A stretch of 64,000 nucleotides of DNA from Haliotis asinina (Eukaryota > Mollusca > Gastropoda > Lepetellida > Haliotidae): positions 9,279,969-9,343,968 of the forward strand of contig NC_090288.1 of assembly GCF_037392515.1 (NCBI RefSeq), given 5' to 3'. Numbering within the stretch: position 1 is the first letter of the stretch; each line of letters starts with the position of its first letter. The translations under genes and the position numbers were made by a program. Under the pieces are notes generated by a model that had not been told where the DNA came from, ran no database searches, and worked only from the letters and a program-made list of their open reading frames with translations. Below, in pieces: positions 11,401 through 24,100 of this stretch.

Positions 11401-14400
11401 AAGTGGGGTGTTGTTTTGTTTATTTTTCGTCAACCTGCCATTGTATTGACCCACACAGGCTCGATCCCGATAGACTGAACTAGGTAGTATAAACCCTTAA
11501 GTCAGATCTCGGTATAACCCAAAGCCAATACCCACATCCCATCACGCATATACTTCAAGATACCACCATTTAATCACGAATACATAACCAGGAGCATATT
11601 TTACGGCAAGGTCGTCTAGGCTGGAAAGGTTTCGTTTACACATAAATTCCAATGTCCCCACCATAGTGACAAACGTGCACCCCTACACCTGCCCCCCTGC
11701 CCACCGAACCTCCTCGACAGGCTGTTTACACCCTGGGCAACACGCTCGCACATCGAGCAATGACCCACCCTCCACCCCCGTGCATACAAGCCCCTCGACT
11801 GGGACGATAACTGGCTCCCTACTGCTTGCCTTCATCCCTTGTGTTTGTACAGCATTGTAACTCTCCTTTGTAAGTCCAGATATAATGTAATGCCATGGCC
11901 TCCAACTGCCCTGTGAATTTCTTTAGTAAACAGTCAGGTGAAAAATGGAAAGATTATCAATATTTGAAAATGTAAACCCATCTATCACTTGCACCTGTAT
12001 GACAGAAAGAGTGATAAAATATTCTTTAACTGGAGTTATACAGACTGGCAAAATGTATGATAAGACTAGGTATTCTTTATGTCTTTTCTAAATACTATCA
12101 TCCTTTATGTCACAACAATTCTTTGATATCAAAACCAGCTTAACACAGAGGATTTAAATTAAAGCCGTTGACTCGATTATCCCACCCATGATGTGAACCC
12201 ATTTAAGCAGTTGATCATCACATTTGAACTGTTTCTAATTCTTAATTTAAGTGAAGTAAATTAGTTGAATTAAAAATGATTAAATCACCGAATGTGTTCA
12301 GGAGTCGGAAAGGTTGTATACTAGATATTTATGACCATCTCGCTGACAAAGTTCCAACTGGATTTAGGTCCTTAAATATAGAATATACAAAAATCTGAAA
12401 TATCAACGACTGAGAATACCTTACCCAGATTATCCAGTAAAGGAGCTTCCAATGAGCGTGAAATGAATGATAGCGGTTACATTATATGAATTGATTACTA
12501 GAACTCATTGATGGCAGTGAGTGTTCAAGCATGTTCTAATTCAAATAAAGGAAGTAAGGAGAAAAAACCACTTCTACCTGAGCATGTCTCCAGATCCACT
12601 GTACCATAATGTAACAGTTTCATGACACATTCGTCTTCACGCCAGGGATATTCTGCATTGTCATACAAAGGTTCAAACAGTTTTTCTAGTGAACAGAATA
12701 TGCATGGCCAACGATTAATGTCTGGCGTTGCGTACAACCGAATCTCAATGTGTGACCACACAAATACCATGAGAGATTTCTTGAAACGACTTCCTTGTCT
12801 ATGCATGGTCAGGGATAGGATGGCCTGTAGTGACCCATGGTCATTAACCACGGGTTTGCATTAAATGTAGGCCTTGTCTGACTTGTTGAAGTTGTTGGCT
12901 AATGTCTATCAAGTGGTGAAGTCGTTGGCGGAGTGGTTGCTGCAGAGTGAGCTGGAAAAGTAACCGTCGTTGACCACGGCAATCGTTACAGTGATGTGTA
13001 TAGCCCACGTGTGGATTATGTGTTTTGTGTATTCGTTGTCCAACATGGAGTTATTTTATGAATTCCGTACATTTTGTATTCAATCTGACACAGAAGATTC
13101 CTTTTCATCAAGGTTTATGAGAAGACAATTCGATGTAAGGGAAGATATGTACTAAAGGAAAATACTGCACAAGTGGTGGCACAATCTGAAGACGATGAGG
13201 AACTTGTGTTTCTAAACCAGCGGCACAACGCAATGGATGATGATTATTAAGATACATTCAGTATGATGACGCCATGTCTCCAAGAAGAGGCTATAAGTTC
13301 TGCATTAGAATCCGTGATAGCCATCTTTGCTTTCCATTTCTCAGACGTGCTCGATTGAAGGACAGAGCATTTAGATATTCATATTTGCTCGCTTGATCGG
13401 CTATCTTAATTCCATATCTCTTGTGATCAATGGATGTCTAGATAATATAGTTGTGAGGGGACCTTGACTTGACCGAATGAGAATGTCTAGTTCTAAGAGG
13501 AACAAAATCATGCTGGTTTTCTTTGAGATTGCGACTGTTAGTTTAAACATATTTTATTCACAAATTGAAAAGAATCGGGGACAGGTTCTTGAAACTTATG
13601 AAACCCCTGTCCAAAGATATATACAATACCAAATTACACCACAAGCAGTTATTGGAAACAGAGACAGGAAGATTGACAGCTTAGGGGAAATGTTATAATA
13701 AGAAAGGTGTGCAGAAAGAAGGCTACTGGAAGACTGCGGCCATTCCATTTGTACATTTAACACCCATTGTGTAACTGTAATATTGAAAGCTATGACGTTT
13801 ATGGGATCTACTCTGATCATTCGTCTTTGATAATTCAGCTGCTGATAAGATCAAGGTTAGATTGCTAAGAGACACTTCATAAACGAGGTTAATTTATAAT
13901 CAAATAACAATACAGTGGTCTCATCTTGACACGTGACTTACGATTACGTATAAACATTCTTTTATTTAACAAATAGTTGGTCGTGACATGTCTGGTGTAC
14001 ACGCTAATTGAGCATGGCTTGGTGTAAAAAACAGCACATAAATAAAGAACCAGTTGACAAATTGGCATCCAATGCCTGAATTGAACCCTAAGGTTAATGC
14101 TTCAACTGTGACGCAACTGATCTGCTCATACTTGATGAAGTTTTCCTAACAACTTAATTCCTTGTCATCGAAACAGTGTGAAGTATAGTAAGGTGTAACT
14201 AATTTTATAATTGGTTAATCCCTTGATTGGTTGGTTTGATCAGTGCACTTGATCCAAGCGTATTTGAGGCCGTATGGTGACAATTGATGTTGCCTGGTGT
14301 TGCGAGATTTAACACCAAGTTCCAATACGAGTTGAGACTCTTGGCAGGCTGTGAGTCTTTGTTTACTGTGATACTGCCGCCGGGGTTCACTGCCGTCGAA

Positions 14401-15078
14401 GATGTCGGCGTGAAAGCGTTATTCTCCTTTCGTACCCGACATCGTCACACTGGTTGGTAGAGCATTGGACATTACCGGGAGAAGAAGTCTGTGTCACCTA
14501 CAGAGCGGCCTAGCATCGGAGAAACGTAACGTCGCCTATCAAATGCCCATTCAAACCCAAGCTTAACCTCGGGCCTAACCTTGTTGTTTTTGTATGATTT
14601 GTCCACTATGTTGAGACAAGCAGTTCACGGGGCTTTTATAGTGGCAAAACTCAATCTGCGTTTCGCTTGCCAAGGCGATTGGTGGTTAAAATAACTAGAA
14701 GACCGCGGTATTGTCTAGCGAGAGTGTATAGCGATACCAGTGACTGACTGATTCGAGACAGGCCGACCGACCTTAGAGGGCGGAATACCCCATACACTGG
14801 GCCTATATCCCGCATTTTAAACCAGTGGAGAAGGACAAGATAGCACCGTTAAGGAGGATAGATACCCGCTCACATCTCACAACATAAATATATCACTGCG
14901 TCACCATATTCCAATATTTTCGTACGGGGAATATTTTTTCTCTTATTTTGCCACACGAACTGTTGGAAGTGAGGTGTCCCCGGAATGTTCCAAACCAAAT
15001 TGAATGTGTGTCCGACAAGATTGGGAAAAGTGAGAGATATTAAACCCTGCGTTGTTGCGTTTCGTCAATGGCGTTAAT
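11401..15078. other. Wnt2 upstream region; no supported gene
   Basis: No recognisable gene. An open frame on the - strand (12525-12851, 108 codons) has mixed composition but no domain I know. CpG density rises from about 14370 to 15260, around Wnt2 exon 1, so the promoter probably lies there. No clear TATA box or initiator can be pinned, and I do not name transcription-factor sites. Confidence 0.5.
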
Positions 15079-15164
15079 ATGGCCGCGGCCACCTCGCTGT
15101 ATGTCACACGCCTTTTGACAGTCTTCCTATTCGTCGTCGTGGCCCATGTGGGATCAACTTGGTG
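15079..15164 (+). CDS. Wnt2: Wnt2 exon 1: start codon and signal peptide
   Basis: This exon was found by asking what could splice to exon 2, whose first base completes a codon. The reading begins [13 protein letters not shown] and runs through a hydrophobic core ([10 protein letters not shown]), a typical secretory signal peptide. It ends in STW plus TG|GTAAGA, so the split codon with exon 2 gives a second Trp (STWW, compare SSWW in vertebrate WNT2). The ATG at 15079 is the first in frame after a stop at 15031-15033, and the base after ATG is G, as favoured in animals. Reading past the donor meets a stop at once, which supports splicing here. The exon lies in a CpG-rich stretch. The 5' UTR extent and transcription start are not visible. 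Confidence 0.88.
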
Positions 15165-18100
15165 GTAAGATATTTCAGTTTTCCTCTCTCCCCCTTCATC
15201 CATGTCGCCTTTACGCTGTGGAGAGTGTGCTCGTTTTGCTCCATCATGTACACGAGGACAGGTTAATCTTATAAATGACATGTCGTTATCTGATAACAGG
15301 TAGAGCGCTTTACCGACACTTCACATCAGTTTCATGGGACGTTTCTAGTATACATAGTTTCGGACATATGCTGTTTTTTTCACCCCATGAAACTTCTGGA
15401 ATACACTTGTACAAATTGTGTTTCGATGTAAGTATTTTTTAAACTTTCATTTTGATTTTTTTATCATTGAGATTATTAAGAATATATTTGATAGTATTGT
15501 TTATATACTGATTGCTATTACCGTAACTGTGCTAGTATTGGTCTTATACTATTACGTGGATGTCATAAAACTAATGGTATTTATATCTACATGTGCGTAT
15601 ATACATATTTTCATATTTTATATGCAGTTGGTAAGATTTTCATACTTAAACGCCCGAGACATTGACCAGGCTGAAAATGCATATTTACTGTATTAAACGT
15701 GGTGTAATAACGGCTTAAATAGGGAATACCTGTATGGTGTAAAAATGGACGTTCATTTCGTCTGTTAATTCAAACACTACCGCATTGGACATCACCTAAG
15801 CGTTGCTAGAAGCATGTGAATATACACACGTGAAACGGGTCCCCCCTAACACGTGGCAAGTGCTGAGGTACTGTCAGGAAGGGATTGTTGATCTCACTCA
15901 GGAATGTCCGTATACAGAAGCTAGACAAAACCAGCAGACTGCAAATTAAAACTTGGATATCTCATATTAAAAATATAACACCGACGAAATGTAAACACGT
16001 CTCGTATGTGTACCTTCAGTCGTACAGTGACATTCATATCGTACTTAATTACGCGATATCCTGAAAAATACAACTGCTGCATTTAGCATATTACTTTGCT
16101 ATAAACGTATGAGGGTGCTTTACCACTTATTAAAGCATTATTATAGTTTATATCGAATGTGTATATATATTTTTTCATTTCTTGAATTCATAAGAGTTTC
16201 ATACTTTTCTCAAAATTTAAAACAGTTTTAAAGGCTTCTCTGCATTTTTTGTGCGAAATTATGGTTAAGAATGATTTCTACCTCCTAAAGGTGCTGAGTT
16301 ATTTTTGTAATAAGGCTGGTGAAATTTTTTTAAAAATGAACATTTAGTAAATACTGATTAGTGTATAAGATCCGTTTCATTCATTTCATGAAAAAACATG
16401 CGTGAGGAATGTTCAAAATATTTATGAAAAAAGTAAGTTTTGTCATTGTAAAGGTTCACTGATATCTGAATGAGACTAGTGTATTTACGGAATGTTTTTC
16501 TGAATACTATATCATGTTTTCTGATTACTCTCTAACAGTTTTGTTGAATAAAGAGATTTTAGAGTGTGTTTATATAGCCAAAGAAAGACCGTTTTATTAA
16601 TCAAATCATTTCTCTAATAAATAGGGATTATTGAACGATTCCGACTGTCACAAGGATGTCTTTGAATCACAACGAAATGCAGATGATACCAGTTTCAATA
16701 ATGTCAATTATCTGGCTTTGAAAAATATCACAGCATTATCAAATATCAGTATCATATCGGAATATCATTGTATTAGGTATAATAAGCTTCTTTTAATAAT
16801 GAATATGTAAAAATATATTATTAAACAAATATCCGTGTTACCTTACATGTAAGTGTTATTTAAACGCAATAGTCCAGCACGGTATGCAGATATTTAGACG
16901 ATGTAATATTTCATCTAAAGTACTACGACTCCCTTGTTCTGTTAAGTAGAACGTATCTCCACCGTGCGAACACAGCTCTGCCAAACAAGGGTTGGCTGTA
17001 TAACGTGGCGCGAGGGACATGTTAGACCAAGTGGGCTTACATACCGCTGTACACTACATACTCACCACGTCAAAACACCACTGCGATAATATGGACGTTT
17101 ACATCATCATTAAGCAATCACTCACCAAGTTATCTTCAAGACTTTTACAAGTTTCCATTTGATGAGTGGGATTTTTTTATCTTCAAAATTCAACGCTTTG
17201 TAGGTATTTGTATTTAACATATTTGGATAATTTTACATTCATATTGTAATGTCTGTATGACGAATGTTTTATGTTTGGACAAATGTCTTTGATCAGTAGG
17301 AACTGGTGTTACTTTTTTCATCATTAAAATGTTTACCTCCGAAATACAGCATATTACATTTGTATAGGTATTGTCAAAGCTTAAAAATAGCTTTACAGTT
17401 TGAACATGAAATTTATCCACTTTTGAAAATTGTTCAGGTATGAAATAAACCGTTAAATACATTATGTATTATTTCTTACTTGTTAGAGAAATTGAAATAG
17501 TTATATATTTATAAAATGGTTCTTTTAGCGAAAGAAAGCTGAGACTTTGTTAAGTGAATTATATTTTCAAATAAACATTTAGAAGTAAGACGATTACACA
17601 GTAACGAATTTGCGTGAAGCATTATTTCATTTATAGCACCACTTATCGTTTGTCAGGACAAATGTGACAGAAGCATGAAGTGACGCTTTGTTGACCAACA
17701 AAATAACTTTAATCCTAGATGCGTTAAAATATCTTATTCGTATACAGGAAATAATGAAAATGCGAATGAAATTGTACATAGATGGGCGCCATATGCAAGC
17801 TGCATTCAACAATTAGGCATTTGAATTGTGTAGATATAGTATAAAGAAAGTATGAGAATCTACGTTTCATCATGTAAATTCAGCGGATTTTCAAATACAT
17901 TATCAAGATATATGCCATTGCGGTATTAGCATAAGAAGACCAATGCTTTGTTTAAAAAATGAAGAATAAAGATTTCGTCAGTAGAGGATCGTGACATTCA
18001 ACCACGAATATCATGTCTCGAGAAACACGAGACAGGCCGACTGAATAATAAATAAAGAGCGACATTTGATAATCTGCAGTCATGTAATACCGTGCAGTTG

Positions 18101-21100
18101 GTGATTGTCGCCATTATTCTATTAGCACATCTGATTTATTCATAGATGCTCCCAGTCAAAGCTATTCACGGTAATTTATGTTCAATTGTCCCTTTGAAAT
18201 ATTTACATCTGTAGCACAAATGGAATTTCAGGGTTATAGCTGCTGTTCCCAAGATTGTGGGAATAATGGAGTAATTCCGGAATGTATATCATTGGAAGGA
18301 AAAATGAAGTCATACCAGTAAATGTATTATTGAAAATATACTCATTTTGCCATAAAGTTGTGATTTCGATACCACTGAAAGGAAAAATGAAGTCATACTA
18401 GTAAATGTATTATTGAAAATATACTCATTTTGCCATAAAGTTGTGATTTCGAAAACTATACCACTGAAAGGAAAAATGAAGTCATACCAGTAAATGTATT
18501 ATTGAAAATATACTCATTTTGCCATAAAGTTGTGATTTCGATACCACTGAAAGGAAAAATGAAGTCATACTAGTAAATGTATTATTGAAAATATACTCAT
18601 TTTGCCATAAAGTTGTGATTTCGAAAACTATACCACTGAAAGGAAAAATGAAGTCATACCAGTAAATGTATCATTGAAAATATACTCATTTTGCCATGCC
18701 CAATTCTCGTGTGTGTGTCGTGATGAGCAAATAAGCCGTATATCCTCATTACAGATGATATCCGGAAATAACTTAAATCTGAAGTAAAAAATAAATCGTA
18801 TTATTCATTAGACTTGTCCCGACTAGTATTTTCAGCAGTTGGGAAGTTCTCAGGTTCACAGACCTGCCGTTTTTGCACATCATTGTACGTTCCGTGTAGT
18901 AGATTTCAACGCCTGTAATTAAAGTTTTACACGCCGAACTTCTAAACTTACACAACGTTGTGACATTTCCAATTTTCTTGTCTGGGCGGGATTTGAGGAT
19001 AAATCACAGTAGTCCACTCCGTGATATGTGAGTCGTTTGCGGTCGTGATTGATTACCACCATACTTCAAAGGTTTCTGATTAAACTTTAATGGCTACTAA
19101 TATCCCAGAGAGCAGAATTGCATTAAATATAGATAGCACTGGCTTACGTGCAACCTATTCCGTACTTCGGCATGTGTCGCTAACACTGTGTGGAGAGATA
19201 GCAATAGGATCTTTATTAACAGACAGACATATAGCTTATAGATAGATTTATTAAATAAAGTGGATTTCACTCAGTGCGCTCACCTAATCTGTATGCATTT
19301 CCTTGTTAATACATAGGTTCGCTTTCCTCGTTTTTTTCCTTTCAATGAAAGCGTTGATTTCATTTTCTCCACTGTTCAGTGCAATCTGTTCCCTCTGAGC
19401 ATGAAAGATGTCGAATATCTGCATAAAAAGGTGTTACGCTAGATATGGGGATTTAAAAACATGTCCATTCTTACCATATATGTATTGTAGAGATTGTTGA
19501 GTGCCGTGGCGTATGGTGATCAATGACAGACATTCACTGTCAAGGCATATGCTACATTTCTTACTGAGATGTGTTTTAGATCTCAAGAGAGGCAGAAATT
19601 GAGAGAATATAGCTGAACGTAGTTTTCAGAGGAGTTACAGTCTTAATATAATAGAGACTATTAAAATGCACGTCACAAATTCTACTCCTGAGGGAATCGA
19701 ACACCGACCTTCGGCGTGAAAAGCGAACCAACCACTGGACTGCATTAACTCCCAGTTTGTATCTGTTGTTTATGTAGATTCGTTATGCTTTAAATGTATG
19801 AAAGTTCACTTTGATAGTTTTATGCTTTAACCGACTCTGTCTTCACAGCTTCTGGCATGCACATGTTCACTTCAATGTCTTTGACTATGTGCTTATTCAC
19901 GTTTCACATGTATACAGTTCGACGTAAGGAGATAGCATTTTATAAGCACAAATCAAATGACACAAGGTGGGATATATGAAATGAAAACAACATGAGTATA
20001 AGTACAAACATCTCATGTGTTAATACAATACAGTAGTCTCGGCATACTACCAGAAATCCTAAGGCTATTGCTCTCAGTTTCCCCTGAGATGGCAGTATCT
20101 GATCGGTCATGGTATTACCCTTGTGATAAAACTCGCTTGTTCCGTACAATCTTTTGAGCAGAGTATATTGGGACGTTTAAAACCACGAAGTGCTGAAGTG
20201 TGGATGAATACAATATATAAATGGATAGCATGTGACGTAATTATAAATTATTTTAGATGAACATACCAAATACCCCCCGTTCCGATAACATGACATCACA
20301 CACAATATAAAATACAGAAACAATTGTGTAATATGTGTGTGTGTGTGAGTGAGTGAGTGAAGAAAATGCATTATTATTACACATGAAGCTCTGTACCTGG
20401 TATTCCTGTATGTCTAACGCAGAGGAGCGAGTATTAGGCAGTAGAGCTTGATTTCTTGTCTCCTTGAATCCTAGTATAGGACTATTACAGGGATAGTGTT
20501 TGAAGTGGCACACTAGTTTACTGAGCCATTCATCTGGGGCTATTCGCAGTCTTTGTTATATTGACCTCCTGAATCTGGAAACCTGGATTTCCGCACTACC
20601 TTGATTGGAACATCAATACATAGTAACATTATAGTAATTACATTGCAACTTATCCATAAAGAAATAAACCGAACACTTGCTAATCCGGATGGTTTTACTT
20701 TGAACAGAGCCACTCGATGTTCAAATGAGTTCGATGAGTTTCTAACGCTTCGGTTTCCTCACATCGATTCACATGCAGCATATACGACGTCTTTGGTGTG
20801 ATAGCCTACTGGTTACGGCGTTCGCTCGTCACGCCGAAGGCCCGGGTTCGATTCTCCACATGAGTACAAGCCCATATCTGGTGTCCCTTGCAGTGATATG
20901 TGCTAGAAAATTGCTAAAAGCAACTAGAGCAAAACTAAACCCACTCACACGCAATGAAATAACCGAAAGTGTGTCCAAAGCAACGTCGAACAAGCTCATT
21001 TGTATCTATATTGTACATTTTCAGGTTTATAAGTCAGCTCCCCCTGCAGGTGTTAGGGGCAGGAGTACTGTGCGACAACATCCCCGGACTAGTGGGGAAA

Positions 21101-24100
21101 CAGAGACGTCTTTGTCGCAGCCACCCGGATGTAATGGTTAGCCTCAGAGAGGGAGCTCGGCTCGGCGTGGAGGAATGCCAGAACCAGTTCGAGTCCCAGC
21201 GCTGGAACTGCAGCACCCTCGACCGGGATGCCTCGGTGTTTGGGAAAGTCATGTTGAAAGGTGAGAAGTTGAATCAGTTGGATGAATAACTACGGTTATT
21301 AACTATAGGGTCAAGTGAAGTTGTTACCTATGCGTTTTGTCTATCTTAACACTAACCCATCTCTTAACAATCGTGTAGGCAGGGCAATTACCACAGTAGC
21401 AGTACAATGGCCTTGCGTCGCCTTCGTTTATTACCAAAGAGAAGAACACAAGCACAGGAATGTTCTTAAGCTTCGTTCCAGTGGCATATGTCCGAACATA
21501 TAGTTACCGATCTACTAAAGGCGTTACTGGCTGTGGTTTGAATCCAGGCTCTACTCTGATTATGTGTCCCTGGTTCGAGAGTTTGAAGTTCTTACCAAAG
21601 CGATGAACTCGTAAGAGTTTTGTAACTCTTGGCCTTTCCCAGGCAGAATGGTGACATCATTTAGTGAGATAATGTAACAAGGGACGTTAGATCTCACCCT
21701 TCGCAGCTCACATACTCATCACGCACGTGAAAACCGAGGACTGTAATGCATTCGGATCACACAAAATGAAGGCAAATACTCACTGAAAAGGCGCTCTAAC
21801 CACTCCCTCCAGAACGTACTTTAAGTCGTCGTTTATTATATAAACTACGCCCCGAAAGATAAAGGGTTAACCCAAAAAACGAAAAAGCCCAGCACACCAC
21901 TAACTCGTCTTGCACGTGTAACGCTCAACTCCTCATACGGTTTTCCAGTGGGCTACCTCTTTAATTGATCTCATAGACTTCTGATGACCCGTGTCATAGT
22001 TAAAATTGACCTGTCGCCAGTCGTCACCCCGCCCAATGATGACTGACAGGCCAAATTCCAGTATGTTGGGGGAAGCCATTAACTTGGAAGGGAAGTGTAT
22101 TGTAACTTTAATCGTTCCGCTCCAGGGCCAATGATCAGATTGCAACTCTTAGTTCTACTTTTATAATGTCCTGACAGTCTTTATGATAGAACGAGCGTTT
22201 TGACAGCGGTGGTTTGGGAAACTATACGGTTACAATATGAAAACACTAAGATTAATGACTTGTCTCGCTTGCAGAATATGATATTGTTAAAGGTAATCTG
22301 ATTAAAGATTAAGTGACTTTTCAAAATATTTGTATTAAATATTCAGGCTGTGACATTTGGGTAAGACACTATATGCGTATTTCACCTTTGTTCTGAATCT
22401 TGGTTTTGGACTTACTTCACGCATGTCATCGTATCCTAACTGCGATGTAAATCGTTGTTCATAATGTCAACCACAAAATTACCTGGTCCCGATTCGACTG
22501 TTTACACACCACATTCTTATAGTGGGAATAATTCCAATTGTACAGTTGAAACAGAGATATACACTACTACATTTATACCGAATTTAATTCATGCTTATAA
22601 TGGAAGAATATACTGTCTGTCTAGCAACGTTTCACTACATACATTTATAATGTAATGGTAAGTAATCAACGGCATGTTTTTTCATTTACTTGCATTGTAT
22701 CATAATGGTCAACAATCGACATCGTCTTTTTTAATTTAACTGTATTGTTGCTATTAACTATATTCTTTCGTCAATTCATAGCTGTTACCAACTTAACAAG
22801 AAATTCCCAAGGATGTCTTGGTCTCGCGCTCCATATAAAGGTATTTGGTACGCGAGGAAAGGTCACACACGTGATCGCAAGTAATTTGAAATGAACAAAA
22901 AACCTTATAATGATTCTTGAACGTTTGAAAAAAAAACACCATCGAAGGAGAAAGTAATTCTCGGCTCATAACAAGCTTGTTGAAATATCCCCGGCCGTTT
23001 TTATGTCCCCTGAAAGATTAATCACCTGGTCCGCTTCCGTTTTTGTCCAATCCATATTTCACCAGGACCCCCAAGAAGATTTGTACAGGGCGGAGAATTC
23101 TCTTCCAGCTACGGTTATAACGGCACTTGATGTATTCGCGCTAGTTCGGTCTCATCCATTAGTTTGGTCCTGCGAATGCAGGGGAAATTCAAGATTAAGT
23201 AAAAATTGTCATTTCTAGATGTCTTGTGTGTCTGACATGTTTATAAAATAAGGTTTTATGTAATTTCTTAACGAGTCTAATTTTATATTCAGTACTATGT
23301 TTAAAAGGAAATTATTGCCTAGAATTCCAAACATACCCTTTCAAAATCATTTCTTATGCGGCGCTTGCCATGACAGAAATTGTTACGAATTTCGGGGATT
23401 TAAATACAATGTATGATTGAAATCATGAAATTATCTCAAACAGTAAACCTTGTTGGGCCGTGACTCCATAAACCAGTCACGCAACTAATTTGAAAGTTCA
23501 CTCTTGTTTCCTTGACACCATTTACTATGAAACTAGTTGTATGGAAACCCGTGGTAAACCTCGTCATGACGAGAGTATTCGGTGGTTTATTATCCCGTTT
23601 ATCTGGAGGCACCTTTGCCTTTTTGCTGGTATGGAGACAAATCATCTGGATTAGCGACTGTAATTTGGAGAGCGTTAAACTCGTGTGGTTGGGCAATTGT
23701 CGTTAACATTATCTGTGTCTCTGGCACAGGTTGAAGGAAGACACCTATCTGCCCTTGACTGGATGTTATGTAATTCACAGACTAATGCATGAGTTTTTCA
23801 CTCGTCATTATTGGACTCAGCTACTTGGACCGTTATATATGAAAATATTTAACTTAGGCAGACAACCTTGTTTTTCCTCACTCACTCACTCGTCTTGTAA
23901 ATGGGATGTATATCAGGAATGTGGCGTGATTGTGGTTCTATCCCATTCCCAGAAAACCAGAATATACCAGAAAACATTAAAAGGTTGTATTTGCTGTGCC
24001 CCTGCCTGGCGCTAAACGTAAAGGGAATAAACAAGCAGTGATCATCTCAGTGGCATTGTATATTGTGTCTTTGTTGACTATGGAACGTTACCTTGGCTAG

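Larger units (their letters stand above)
15165..21024 (+). other. Wnt2: Wnt2 intron 1 (5.9 kb)
   Basis: GT-AG, phase 2. It is very AT-rich between 15.4 and 18.7 kb and holds a higher-order tandem repeat (18290-18700), a SINE head fragment (19680-19745, - strand), a short TG/GTGA tract (20333-20362) and a SINE copy near its end. No other gene is seen. Confidence 0.88.

Noticed and set aside
12525..12851. 108-codon open frame, - strand, mixed composition
   Set aside because: It reads like protein in places, but I know no matching family and see no neighbouring exon. Kept out for lack of support.
14440..14530. tRNA-like A-box phrase (TGGTTGGTAGAGC)
   Set aside because: No B-box at the right distance and no cloverleaf can be drawn.
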